A stretch of DNA of 47,802 nucleotides from Curvibacter lanceolatus ATCC 14669. Its GTDB lineage: Bacteria; Pseudomonadota; Gammaproteobacteria; Burkholderiales; Burkholderiaceae_C. Below, one piece after another: positions 7,286-16,356 of this stretch. The stretch is taken from the NCBI RefSeq assembly GCF_000381265.1, contig NZ_KB906287.1:1-47802 (forward strand), written 5' to 3'. Both the position numbers and the translations under genes were made by a program. Each line of letters begins with the position of its first letter. Position 1 is the first letter of the stretch. The notes beneath the pieces were generated by a model. The model saw only the letters and a program-made list of their open reading frames with translations. It ran no database searches and was not told the origin of the DNA.

Positions 7286-10201
7286 AGCGCCCGCTGGCCG
7301 CACCCAAGCAACCCAGGCACAGCACCAGCCCCACACAGGCCCACTCGCCCAGGGTCGGCACTGCAGTGACCGCACCAGCCGCAGGCGGCACAAACTGCCC
7401 CTGCACCGGGTTGCCCGCAGGCTGCCCACCCAGGCTGCCGCCCACGGTGTAGTTGCCCGGCGTCGTGGCCTTCAGCGTCACCGAGCAACTGCCCGCATCG
7501 GCCCCCGTGGTGGCCGTGCTGCAGCGGGTGGCACTGAGGCTGGCCCCGGCCGCCGGCGGGCTGAAGGTGAACAGCGTCGACACATCGCCCTGCACGTTGT
7601 CGAAGGCATCCCGCGCTGTGATGGTCACGGTGTGGGTGTCCACACCATCGGCCTGCCGGGTGCCCGGGCTGATGGTGATCAGCGAGTTGGCCGCCACCGC
7701 CGGCCCAGCCACAAACTGCGCCGCCACCTGACCTCCCGAGGGGTTGCCCACCGGCACACCGCCGACCTGGCTGAGCACCGTGAACCAGCCCGCCTGGGTC
7801 GACTTCAGCGTGACCGAACAACGGCCAGCCTCAGCGCCACTGGTGGCGGTGGTGCAAGTATCCGCACTCATGGCCGTCCATTGGCTTGCCGAGCGGGCGC
7901 TCACCGCCTGCTTCAACGCCCGATTGCCCAGGGTCCGGGTCACGCCCCCTTCGCGCCAGGAGAACGCAAAGGTCTGCGGCTGCCAGGTGTTCAGGTTGCC
8001 GTTGCTGTCATAGGCAGTGGCGGTGATGGTGTAGGAAGGCGCCTGCACCGTTGTACGCCGTGGCGGTGATCGTGTAGGCCGCGGCCCCATCAGCCGCCAA
8101 GGGCCCTGCGGGCCCGATGGTCACCCGGGACTGCGCTGCCGCCGCCCCATTGGGCACCAGGGCCGGCGCCACGGCGCAACCCTGGCTGGGCGTGCCGTTG
8201 CCGGTGCAGCTCGACGGTGCTTGCACCGCATTGGCCCCCGTCGGATCGATCGAGGCCAGGTTGGCCGAACTGACGCCACTGGCGGCCGCCTGCGGCGTGG
8301 CATTGAAGGTGATGCCCGCGCTGCTGCCCGCGGCCAGGCCCCCCGTGGGCAAGGTCAAGGTGCAACGCACCAGCCAGCCAGCGGCCAGGCTGCCCGAGTA
8401 GTTGGCGCAACTGACCGCGCTGAATGCCGTGCCCCCCGCCGGGGTGGCGTTGCTGGCGCTGGTGTAGACAAAATTGGCCGGCAATTGGTCATACAGCACC
8501 AGACTGGTTCCTGTGGCGCCGGTACCAACGTTGCTGACCACCAGGCCGTAGGCGGCGGCAGTGCCTGTGACGAGCGACGGAGGATTCGACTTGGACAGTT
8601 GGAGCGACACCCCAGTGCCCACGGTGATGGCTGACGCCACGGCGCAGCCGGCGTTGGGCGAGTCTGTGCCCGTGCAGGTGCTGGGCGTTTGCGCCGCGTT
8701 GTTGCCCGAGGGATCCACTGCAGCCCGGTGGGTGGTGGACGCCCCTGACGCGGCGGCCAGCGGGGTCACACTGAGGCTCAGGGCCGTGCTTTGATTGGCA
8801 TCCAACCCTCCCGTGGGCAGGGTCACGGTGCAGGTCAGCAGTTGCCCTGCGCTGACGGTGCCGCCGGCCGAACAAGACACCGCACTGGCCGTGACCGAAC
8901 CCGATGTGTCGGGGCTGACCGCGCTGTACTGCACATTGGCGGGCAACTGGCTGTACACCACCAAGGTGCTGCCCGTGGCCACCGTGCCGCGGTTGGTCAG
9001 GGTCAGGCTGTAGGGCGTGGTCGCCCCCACACTCAGGGTTCCCGGGTTGGACAGCGCCAGGCCCAGGTTCGGCCCCCCGGGCACGCTGGCGCCAAAGCCG
9101 CAGCCCAGCACCACATCGTCGACAGCACAGGTTTGGGGGTCGGCGTAATTTCCAGCCCCCCCCGTAGCCACCGTCGGCGTATACCCCGCCAGGGATCGGG
9201 GTGGTCGAGGCCCGCATCTGCCCCCCCGCGAAGCGGGACGGGGTGGCGGTGACCAGCCAGCCCGCGGCACCGCTGGGGGTGGCGTTGCTCAAGGTCACGT
9301 TGGAAGCGTTGTTGTTGTTGTAACAACTGTACGACAAGCCGGTGGCGAGGCTACCGCCGGACAAGCTGCAGGTGTGTCCGAGCGAGGAATTGGGGCGCCC
9401 TGCCTTGGGGACCACGCTGCCGAGGGTGTAATACGGCGGCAACTGAAAATAGAAGATCAGGAAGGAATTGACGGTGACCGACGTGGTGCCGCCCGCCAGC
9501 AGGTAAGGAAACATGTCCAGACTGAACTGCGCAGCTTGGCCGACCACGGTGGTGGAAGGTGCCCCCACGCGCATGGCCATGATGGCCCCACCGGCCGAGT
9601 AAGCCGCGCTCAAAGGGCCGACGAAGCAGCCCGAACTGGGCACGCCCGTGCTGGTGCAGCTGGAGGCATTCACCCAGGCATTGCCCCCCGTGGCATCCAC
9701 GGCGGCCCGCACAGTACCAGCCACACCAATGGCCCCAGCGTCAGCGAACGCATAGGTGGTGAATCCCACCTGAGCACCTGCCGCCAGCGACGCGATGCTT
9801 GGAGAACAACTGACCACCAAGCCCGTGGTGGCGGCGTTGCCAGACAAGTAATAGCAAATGATGTTGCTCGAATTCCCACGGGCAGATATCCCCATGTGAG
9901 GCGGCAATTGGAGGGTGAAGTTGGCCACGCTCGACGAAAAGTTGGCCGCTGTCGTCCCGGTGTTCTTGAGGACGATGCTCAGAGTGGCGTTCGTACTGGG
10001 CACGCCGAAGGTGGAAGAGGTGCCCGCGCCCACGCTGATCTCCAGGTTCACAGCAGCCTGCGCCGAGACCCCGCCCAGACCGAGCACCCACGCCAGGCTC
10101 AGCAGGACGGCGGCCAGGCGCCGCCCCCCCATACCCAAAGCCGCACGCAGAAGTCGAGGCACGTTCCTGATGCCCAACGCAGCAAAAATCACATCAATCA
10201 T
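7197..10201 (-). pseudogene. Repetitive DUF11-type surface protein with IPTL-CTERM anchor, interrupted by two frameshifts
   Basis: One large exported protein spread over three reading frames. The first frame (10201 to about 9160) starts with a positively charged GGRR, a hydrophobic core and the cleavage-like site VSAQA-A (residues 45-50). The second frame (about 9160 to 8050) and third (about 8050 to 7197) continue the same protein. At least three modules end with D-x-(S/T)G-x-NA…CTG-x-x-(S/T)P/S-x-GC, typical of DUF11-like outer-surface proteins. Two invasin/Big-like modules follow (each with CSVTLK). The C-terminus has the sorting signal VPTLGEW (7341-7361), a hydrophobic stretch and Arg-rich residues. 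Frame breaks lie at a G8 tract (9156-9163) and near 8040-8055. The last frame overlaps dosC by about 90 bases. The frameshifts may be sequencing errors, real decay, or phase variation. Confidence 0.85.
9156..9163 (-). repeat. Homopolymeric G8 tract (C8 on + strand) at a frameshift
   Basis: Eight consecutive C on the + strand, read as G8 in the surface-protein gene. With eight G the upstream frame leads into an unrelated frame. With seven G it would join GGVYADGGYGG to AGNYADPQTCAVDD and continue the family sequence. Such tracts slip during replication and often act as on/off switches in surface-protein genes; they are also a common site of sequencing error. Confidence 0.75.
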
Positions 10202-10260
10202 TTAAGGATTCAAAGTCAATTTTATTGATGGAAACGGCAGTCTTTAACGATTGATGTGAT
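10188..10260. repeat. Perfect 12-bp inverted repeat flanking a promoter-like segment
   Basis: ATCACATCAATC at 10188-10199 and its exact reverse complement GATTGATGTGAT at 10249-10260 flank 49 bases. The left arm overlaps the first codons of the surface-protein gene. A promoter-like pair facing that gene lies wholly between the arms. A partial third copy of the core (CATCAAT on the minus strand, at 10224-10230) lies inside. This geometry fits either a small invertible promoter segment or paired operators of one regulator. No recombinase gene is seen in the window. Confidence 0.75.
10219..10247 (-). promoter_or_regulatory. Candidate sigma-70 promoter of the surface-protein gene
   Basis: Reading the minus strand, a -35-like TTAAAG (10242-10247), 17-base spacer and -10-like TAAAAT (10219-10224, five of six matches to TATAAT) precede the ATG at 10201. 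The predicted leader is very short. The -35 matches only three of six, so strength is doubtful. Confidence 0.4.
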
Positions 10261-10758
10261 AAGCCGAAGAGAGTGCCTCGCCATGGAGCCATCCCTACCG
10301 TCACTTGCCCACCCCTGCGTTCTCAGACCTCATCCCGCGTCATGTCAGCCTCAAAATTGGCTGAAAGACAAGCCAGAAGAGCCCAAAACGCGCGCCCAAT
10401 GCAGCAAACAGCCGCGTTTCACAGGCCCGTACGATAGGTCATCAAAATGGCCAACCTCGCACCAAAAAATCATTTCTGATCATTTATTACGCCAAACACC
10501 AGAAAATACAAAATGATGCATCCATTTATCGTTTTTATTAATTTTTCGGATGGAATTTGCAGCCTCAGAAAGGCATGACCTCACAGGACGAACGTGAACT
10601 TGTGTCGACGAAACACCTGATCGACAGCCATCTCGCGCCCCCAGCAAGCAGTTCGCGACAGGCCTCTGGCGTTTCGTCTCAAGTGGTTTTCAGTTCGACC
10701 CATCGGGGGGCACAGTGCAGCTCCAAGCCCCTCCCCTTGAACTCAACGGAGCCATTCC
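10261..10758. other. AT-richer gene-poor region
   Basis: About 500 bases with clearly lower GC than the surroundings, especially 10440-10560 (runs such as TTTTTATTAATTTTTC). Short open frames exist on the + strand but none has a convincing ribosome site, composition or family signature. No tRNA or terminator hairpin is recognised. It may carry regulatory DNA for the flanking genes or be a scar of acquired sequence. Confidence 0.5.
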
Positions 10759-11292
10759 ATGTTTTTGCAAATCCTTCAAAACACCCCGCGCTGGGTGTTC
10801 GCCCTGTTCGTCGCCCTGCTGTGGCTGGGCCTGCGCCAGACCCTGAGCCGGCAAATGGGGCTCAAGCGCGTGCTGCTGCCCGCGCTGGGGCTGACAGCGT
10901 TTTCGCTGTACGGCGTGCTCAGCGCCTGGCCCACGCAGCCCCTCACGCTGATGTGCTGGCTGCTGGCCGCCAGCAGCACTGGCTGGTGGGTGCAGCGCCA
11001 GGCCCTGCCGGCCGGCACCCGCTACGACCCGGATCAGCAACGCTTCACGGTGCCCGGCAGCTGGGTGCCGCTGGCCACGATGCTGGGCCTGTTCATGACC
11101 AAGTACGTGGTGGGGGTGGCCTTGGCCGTGCACGCCGGCTGGGTGCAGGAGGCCGGCTTTCCACTCGTGTGCAGCGCCGTGTACGGGGGCTTCAGCGGTC
11201 TGTTCATGGGCCGTGTCGGGCGCCTCTGGGCCCTGGCCCTGCGCACCGACCAGGCAGCCCGGCAATGGGATGCCAGCAGCCCGGTGGCCTGA
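10759..11292 (+). CDS. DUF6622 family inner-membrane protein
   Basis: A 177-residue integral membrane protein of unknown function that resembles the DUF6622 family. It has four or five hydrophobic helices: about residues 12-24 (FALFVALLWLGL), 38-56, 64-78 (CWLLAASSTGW), 100-125 and 135-155. A short soluble stretch (TRYDPDQQRFTVPGSW, about 90-106) lies between helices, as in that family. A GGAG sequence seven bases before the ATG supports the start. It is followed by the 2TM gene on the same strand after about 125 bases. No catalytic motif is visible and no function is proposed. Confidence 0.75.
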   Translation: MFLQILQNTPRWVFALFVALLWLGLRQTLSRQMGLKRVLLPALGLTAFSLYGVLSAWPTQPLTLMCWLLAASSTGWWVQRQALPAGTRYDPDQQRFTVPGSWVPLATMLGLFMTKYVVGVALAVHAGWVQEAGFPLVCSAVYGGFSGLFMGRVGRLWALALRTDQAARQWDASSPVA

Positions 11293-11419
11293 AGGCCGCA
11301 CCGAGCTGCCTGATCGCCGCATCCAGACCGGCTGAGCCCCACCTGGGGCTCAGCCTTGATCGACAATGCAAGGGCTGCCCTGATCCACCCCAACCCGGCG
11401 TGCTGCACGCCCATTGACC

Positions 11420-11728
11420 ATGAGACCTGACCGCACCCCCGATGACCTGGAACGCCTGGCCCAGCGCCGTGCCGGCGCCAAGATGGGCTGGTTCATCCAC
11501 CTGGGGGTCTACCTGGTGGTGAACGCTGCGCTGTTCATCCTGTCGACCCAGTTCGGCATGCACCGGTGGTCCATCTTCCCGGCGGCCGGTTGGGGTCTGG
11601 GGGTGTTGCTGCACGGGGTGTCGGTGTTTGTGCTGGGCTCGGGCAGCGGCCTGCGCGAAAGGCTGGTCGAACGCGAGCGCGAGCGCCTGCGCCGCGAGTT
11701 CAAGCAAGACACCCCACCCCAACCCTGA
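11420..11728 (+). CDS. 2TM domain-containing small membrane protein
   Basis: A 102-residue protein with a short basic N-terminal helix (LERLAQRRAGAK), two transmembrane helices (about residues 20-40, GWFIHLGVYLVVNAALFIL; and 50-72), and a highly charged C-terminal tail (RERLVERERERLRREF) likely to be cytosolic. This is the 2TM domain, which is often found alone beside, or fused to, LytS-type histidine kinases. Here a LytS-type kinase follows one gene downstream, suggesting a link to that signalling pair. The ATG at 11420 was preferred over the TTG two codons upstream. Function unknown. Confidence 0.8.
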   Translation: MRPDRTPDDLERLAQRRAGAKMGWFIHLGVYLVVNAALFILSTQFGMHRWSIFPAAGWGLGVLLHGVSVFVLGSGSGLRERLVERERERLRREFKQDTPPQP

Positions 11729-11741
11729 GCGGAGCCCCGAC

Positions 11742-12803
11742 ATGCGCCTGAAACAACTCATCTCACAACTCATCCCCCGTGGCCTGGCCGCCACCGCCTT
11801 CTTCCTGAGCCCCTGGGCGCTGGCCTCGGTCGGGCTGGACGTGCTGCCGGGCCAGGGCGACGACGGCCCGGTGACCGTGTTCTACCCAGCCCAGGCCGCC
11901 AGCGCGCCCCTCAAACGTGGCAGCTTCACCCTTGACGTGGCCTGGCAGGCGCCCCCGGTGGCGGGCAACCACCGGCTGGTGGTGCTGTCGCACGGGTCAG
12001 GCGGTTCGCCCTGGCCGCAGTCCGATCTGGCGGCAACACTGGTGAAGGCGGGCTATGTGGTGGCCCTGCCCGAACACCGGGGTGACAACTGGCACGATCA
12101 CCGCCGCGTGGGCCCGCCCAGCTGGAAAATTCGCCCCCAGGAAGTCTCTGAGGCCATTGATCGCATCGAAGCTGACCCGCGCTTCAAACCACTGTTTGAC
12201 GCCCAGCGCGTCGGTGTCTATGGGATGTCTGCGGGGGGCATCACGGCGCTGACGCTGGCCGGTGCGCGCTGGTCACCAGCCCGCTTCGCCCAGCATTGCG
12301 ACCAGCACGCCGATGAGGATGCCGTGGCCTGCACCGGTGGCCTGGTGCACCGCAATGGCTGGGACGGCGTCAAGATCACGCTGGCGCGCTGGTATGTGAA
12401 CCTGCGTTACGGCCACGACACCGAGGCCGAATCGCACACCGATGCCCGGGTGCAGGCCGTGGTGGCCGCCGTGCCCATGGCGGCCGCCATCGACATGGAC
12501 TCGATCAGCCACCCCAGCCTGCCCCATCCGCCCGCGCTGGGTCTGGTCGAGGCGCGCCGGGACGAATGGCTGGTGCCGCGCTTTCACATCGACCGGGTGC
12601 GCGAGGCCTGCGGCCCCCGCTGCGAGCTGGTGGCCGACCTGCCCGAAGGCGGGCACGGTGCCGTGCTGTCGCCCTGGTCCAACGAACGGGCGGCCGAAGT
12701 CGACCGCTACCTGATGGACCCGCCCGGCTTCCACCGCGCCAGCGAGGTGCCGGCCACCTTTGACAAGATCGTGGACTTCTTCAACCGCCACCTGCTGCCA
12801 TGA
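11742..12803 (+). CDS. Exported alpha/beta hydrolase (dienelactone hydrolase/PAF-acetylhydrolase-like)
   Basis: A 353-residue protein. Residues 1-28 form a signal peptide (basic start, hydrophobic AATAFFLSPWALA). The fold includes the oxyanion strand VVLSHGSGGSPWP (about 78-90) and the nucleophile elbow GMSAGG (Ser at about 165). A late GGHGA is the likely catalytic His (about 304). An Asp before it would complete the triad. Two Cys pairs in the lid region fit a periplasmic protein. A GGAG ribosome site precedes the ATG at 11742, 13 bases after the 2TM gene. Its stop overlaps the histidine kinase ATG (ATGA), so the two are translationally coupled. Substrate unknown; coupling to a sensor kinase suggests a cell-envelope or signal-processing role. 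Confidence 0.87.
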   Translation: MRLKQLISQLIPRGLAATAFFLSPWALASVGLDVLPGQGDDGPVTVFYPAQAASAPLKRGSFTLDVAWQAPPVAGNHRLVVLSHGSGGSPWPQSDLAATLVKAGYVVALPEHRGDNWHDHRRVGPPSWKIRPQEVSEAIDRIEADPRFKPLFDAQRVGVYGMSAGGITALTLAGARWSPARFAQHCDQHADEDAVACTGGLVHRNGWDGVKITLARWYVNLRYGHDTEAESHTDARVQAVVAAVPMAAAIDMDSISHPSLPHPPALGLVEARRDEWLVPRFHIDRVREACGPRCELVADLPEGGHGAVLSPWSNERAAEVDRYLMDPPGFHRASEVPATFDKIVDFFNRHLLP

Positions 12804-13918
12804 AGCCTGATCTGCTGCACACCACACGGCACCTGGTGCAGGTGCTGGCCTTTTGCCTGGTGATCTCGGCGCTGCAGTACCTGTTTCACCCTGAGCGCCC
12901 GTACGAGGTGCCGCTGGTCTATTCGCTGAGCATCGGCCTGTGCACCTGGTTCATCACCGACATGGGGCGCTTTGTGGTGGGCATGGACCCGATGACCTCC
13001 TGGCCACGCGGCTGGCGCGGGCCGGCCCTGGTGGCTTTTGGCATGGTCACGGGTTACACCGGGGGCACCTTGCTCTCGGACTACTGGTTTGGCTGGTCGA
13101 CCTGGCACTCCGCAGCGTCCGGCGACCTGCGCGGCTCAGTGATCGTCACCGTGGTGGCCGGGGTGGTGATCAGCAGCTACTTCTACCTGCAGGGCAAGAG
13201 CATGACCCTGCAGCGCCGCATGAAGGCGGCCGAAAGCCAGGCCACCGAGGCCCAGCTGCGCCTGCTGCTGACCCAGCTCGAGCCCCACATGCTGTTCAAC
13301 ACCCTGGCCAATCTGCGGGTGCTGGTGGGCATTGACCCGGCGCGGGCCCAGCACATGCTGGACCACCTGATCGCCTACCTGCGCGCCACGCTGAGCGCGT
13401 CGCGCGCCACCGAGCACGGGCTGCAGGCCGAATTTGACCGCCTGCGCGACTACCTGGCCCTGATGGAGGTGCGCATGGGCCCCCGCCTGAGTTACACCCT
13501 GGCGCTGCCCGATGCGCTGCGCCAGGCCAGCGTGCCCCCGCTGTTGCTGCAGCCGCTGGTGGAAAACAGCATCCGCCACGGCCTGGAGCCCAAGGTGGAG
13601 GGAGGCCACATCACCGTGCAAGCCCAAAGCCTGCCGGGCGCTGACGGGGCCCCTGCCCTGCTGCAGATCACGGTCAGCGACACTGGCGTGGGCCTGCGCA
13701 GCGATGCAGCAGCCCAGCGCCAGACACCCGACCTGGGCCGGGGCTTTGGCCTGACCCAGGTGCGCGAGCGCCTGCGCACCCTGTACGGCCCGCAGGCCAG
13801 CCTGAGCCTGCAACATGGCCCGGGCGGCGGCACCGTGGTGCAGCTGCGCTATGCCCTGCAGGCCCTGCCCGAAAGCAACGCCGCCCACCGACTTGACGAC
13901 ACCCCGGAACATGCCTGA
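12800..13918 (+). CDS. LytS/AlgZ-type sensor histidine kinase
   Basis: A 372-residue membrane histidine kinase. Four hydrophobic helices occupy about residues 10-130 (VLAFCLVISALQYLF; SLSIGLCTWFIT; GPALVAFGMVTGYTGG; SVIVTVVAGVVISSYFYL). A coiled linker follows (MKAAESQATEAQLR). The His_kinase domain carries the phosphoacceptor in LEPHMLFNTLANL (about residue 170). The HATPase domain has the N-box LVENSIRHGLEPK and G-boxes DTGVGL and GRGFGLTQVRERL. It overlaps the hydrolase gene by four bases and the response regulator by eight, so the three are one translational unit. It most likely phosphorylates the LytTR regulator that follows. No extracellular sensor domain is present; the stimulus is unknown. 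Confidence 0.93.
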   Translation: MKPDLLHTTRHLVQVLAFCLVISALQYLFHPERPYEVPLVYSLSIGLCTWFITDMGRFVVGMDPMTSWPRGWRGPALVAFGMVTGYTGGTLLSDYWFGWSTWHSAASGDLRGSVIVTVVAGVVISSYFYLQGKSMTLQRRMKAAESQATEAQLRLLLTQLEPHMLFNTLANLRVLVGIDPARAQHMLDHLIAYLRATLSASRATEHGLQAEFDRLRDYLALMEVRMGPRLSYTLALPDALRQASVPPLLLQPLVENSIRHGLEPKVEGGHITVQAQSLPGADGAPALLQITVSDTGVGLRSDAAAQRQTPDLGRGFGLTQVRERLRTLYGPQASLSLQHGPGGGTVVQLRYALQALPESNAAHRLDDTPEHA

Positions 13919-14789
13919 TATCACCGCCCTGATCGCCGAAGACGAACCGCTGCTGGCCCTGGCCCTGCAGACCGAGTTGCAACGCCAGTGGCCCGAATTG
14001 CGCCTGCTGGCCACCGTGGGTGACGGCCTGAGCGCCGTGCGCCAGGCGCTGCAGCTGCGCCCTGATGTGTTGTTTCTGGACATCCGCATGCCTGGGCAGA
14101 GCGGCATCGAGGCCGCGGCCGAGCTGGCCGAGCAATGGCCCACCGGGGCCGGCGCGCCGCCCTTCCCGGCGCTGGTGTTCGTGACGGCTTACGACCAATA
14201 CGCGGTGCAGGCTTTCGAGGCCCAGGCGGTGGACTACGTGCTCAAGCCGGTGCAGGGCGCGCGCCTGCTCAAGACCGTGCAACGGGTTCAGCAGGTGCTG
14301 GCGGGCCGGCAACCCAGCGCCCCCCAGCCACAGGCCGTGCCGGCCGACCTGCTCGAGCCCGCCCTGGCCCAGTTGCGCCAGCTGCTGGCGGCCCAGATCG
14401 GCCAACACGGGGCAGAGCCCGCCACCGGCGCCGTGCAGGCCCCTGCACCCTCAGCCGGGGGTCTCAAGGTGATCCAGGCCAGCCTGAGCGGGGGCAGCAG
14501 CATTCGCCTGGTGCCCATCGAAGAGGTGGTGTATTTCGAAGCCGCCGACAAGTACGTGCGCGTGCTGACCGCCACCGAGGAATACCTGATCCGCACCCCG
14601 CTCAAAGAGTTGATCGCCCAGCTCGATACCCAGGTGTTCTGGCAAATCCACCGCGGCACCCTGGTGCGCGCCAGCGCCATCGACACCGTGACGCGCGACG
14701 AGGCCGGCAAGCTGCGCATCAGCCTGCGCGGGCGCGCCGAGCGGCTGGGGGTGAGCCGGCTGTATGCCCACCTGTTCAAGGCCATGTAG
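13911..14789 (+). CDS. LytTR-family response regulator (AlgR/LytR type)
   Basis: A 292-residue DNA-binding response regulator. The receiver domain (residues 3-125) has the acidic pair in AEDEP, the phospho-acceptor Asp in VLFLDIRMPG (about 57), Thr in FVTAYD and Lys in DYVLKPVQ. A Pro/Ala/Gln-rich linker of about 50 residues follows. The LytTR DNA-binding domain (about 185-290) has IRLVPIEEVVYFEAADKYV and FWQIHRGTLVRASAI. The start overlaps the kinase stop by eight bases. It probably controls this cluster or envelope genes. No LytTR binding repeats could be pinned down in nearby upstream DNA. Confidence 0.94.
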   Translation: MPDITALIAEDEPLLALALQTELQRQWPELRLLATVGDGLSAVRQALQLRPDVLFLDIRMPGQSGIEAAAELAEQWPTGAGAPPFPALVFVTAYDQYAVQAFEAQAVDYVLKPVQGARLLKTVQRVQQVLAGRQPSAPQPQAVPADLLEPALAQLRQLLAAQIGQHGAEPATGAVQAPAPSAGGLKVIQASLSGGSSIRLVPIEEVVYFEAADKYVRVLTATEEYLIRTPLKELIAQLDTQVFWQIHRGTLVRASAIDTVTRDEAGKLRISLRGRAERLGVSRLYAHLFKAM

Positions 14790-14820
14790 AGGCCCGGCCT
14801 GCCCCCCCAAGACTCGCGCC

Positions 14821-16356
14821 CTAGCGCCGGCGCTCCATCACATGTTCGCCCAGCAGGGTGACATGCCCGTCGGCCGCCTGCTGCTCCAGGCGCACCTTGA
14901 AGCCCCACAGCGTGGCCAGGTGGCGCAGCAGCACGGGGGTCTGTTCTGACAAGGGGCGGCGCTGGTAGGGGAAGTAGCGCAGGGTCAGCGTGCGGTCGCC
15001 ACGCCGGTCCACGTTCCAGACCTGGATGTTGGGCTCCTGGCTGCCCAGGTTGTACTGGTCGGCCAGCTTGCGCCGCAGTTCGCGGTAGCCGGGCTCGTCG
15101 TGGATGGCGCTGACCGCGAGCTTGGTGCAGCGGTCGTCGTCGAGCACGGCGAACAGGCGCAGCTCGCGCATCAGCCGGGGCGACAGGAACTGCGCCACAA
15201 AGCTCTCGTCCTTGAACTCGCGCATGGCAAAGTCAAAGGTCTCGCGCCAGGGCTTGCCCGCGATGTCCGGAAACCACTCGCGGTCTTCGCGGGTGGGTGA
15301 CTCGCAGATGCGGCGGATGTCGCGCCACATGGCAAAGCCCAGCGCATAGGGATTGATGCCCGAATACCAGGGGCTGTTGTAGGCCGGCTGGTGGACCACA
15401 TTGGTGTGCGACTGCAGAAATTCGAGCATGAAGCCATCGCCCAGCCGGCCCTGGTCGTACAAGGTGTTGAGCAGGGTGTAGTGCCAGAAGGTGGCCCAGC
15501 CTTCGTTCATCACCTGGGTTTGGCGCTGCGGGTAGAAGTACTGGCTGATCTTGCGCACGATGCGCACGATCTCGCGCTGCCAGGGCTCCAAGAGCGGCGC
15601 GTGCTTTTCGATGAAGTACAGCAGGTTCTCCTCGGGCTCGGCCGGAAAGCGCGGCTCGGGGGTGATGGCGGTTTCCAGCGGGCGCGGCGGCAGGGTGCGC
15701 CACAGGTCGTTGACCTGGCTTTGCAGGTACTGCTCACGCTCCTGCTGTCGGGCACGCTCCTTGTCCAGCGACAGCGAGCCAGCACGCCGGTAGCGATCCA
15801 CGCCCAGGTTGCTCAGCGCGTGGCAGGCGTCGAGCAGGCGTTCGACCTCATCGAGCCCATGGCGCTCTTCGCATTCGGTGATGTAGTTGCGGGCAAACAC
15901 CAGGTAGTCGACGATGCTGTCGGCGCTGGTCCACTGCCGGAACAGGTGGTTGCCCTTGAAGAAGGAGTTGTGCCCGTAGGCCGCATGGGCAATCACCAGG
16001 GCCTGCATGGCCAGGGAGTTCTCCTCCATCAGGTAGGCGATGCACGGGTCGGAGTTGATGACGATCTCGTAGGCCAGGCCCATCTGGCCGCGCTTGTAGC
16101 GGTTCTCGGTTTCGAGAAAGTGCTTGCCGAAAGACCAATGGTGGTAATACACCGGCATGCCGATGGCGGCATAGGCGTCCATCATCTGCTCGGCCGTGAT
16201 GATCTCGAGCTGGTGGCGGTAGCCGTCCAGCCCAAAATCGCGCGCCACGCGACCGATCTCGGCATCGCAGCGGTCCAGTTCCTCGAAGGTCCAGTCGCTG
16301 CCCTGGGCCAGCAGCGGAGGGTTGGGCGAGGGGTGGGATTTGCGCAGGCGGCTCAT
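14821..16356 (-). CDS. SpoVR family protein (YcgB)
   Basis: A 511-residue SpoVR-family protein of normal length. In Bacillus SpoVR affects spore cortex formation; in proteobacteria (YcgB) the role is undefined, but the gene travels with prkA and yeaH. Conserved segments include MDAYAAIGMPVYYHHWSFGK, AHAAYGHNSFFKGN and NEGWATFWHYTL. The last, with its Glu and His residues, gives the family a metallohydrolase-like look. The ATG at 16356 overlaps the yeaH stop by four bases. It is the last gene of the prkA-yeaH-spoVR operon. Cytosolic, no signal peptide. Confidence 0.94.
   Translation of the reverse strand: MSRLRKSHPSPNPPLLAQGSDWTFEELDRCDAEIGRVARDFGLDGYRHQLEIITAEQMMDAYAAIGMPVYYHHWSFGKHFLETENRYKRGQMGLAYEIVINSDPCIAYLMEENSLAMQALVIAHAAYGHNSFFKGNHLFRQWTSADSIVDYLVFARNYITECEERHGLDEVERLLDACHALSNLGVDRYRRAGSLSLDKERARQQEREQYLQSQVNDLWRTLPPRPLETAITPEPRFPAEPEENLLYFIEKHAPLLEPWQREIVRIVRKISQYFYPQRQTQVMNEGWATFWHYTLLNTLYDQGRLGDGFMLEFLQSHTNVVHQPAYNSPWYSGINPYALGFAMWRDIRRICESPTREDREWFPDIAGKPWRETFDFAMREFKDESFVAQFLSPRLMRELRLFAVLDDDRCTKLAVSAIHDEPGYRELRRKLADQYNLGSQEPNIQVWNVDRRGDRTLTLRYFPYQRRPLSEQTPVLLRHLATLWGFKVRLEQQAADGHVTLLGEHVMERRR

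Noticed and set aside
10256-10516. Small + strand frame starting in the right arm of the inverted repeat
   Set aside because: No ribosome site or recognised family, and unusual composition; the start coincides with the repeat only by its sequence.
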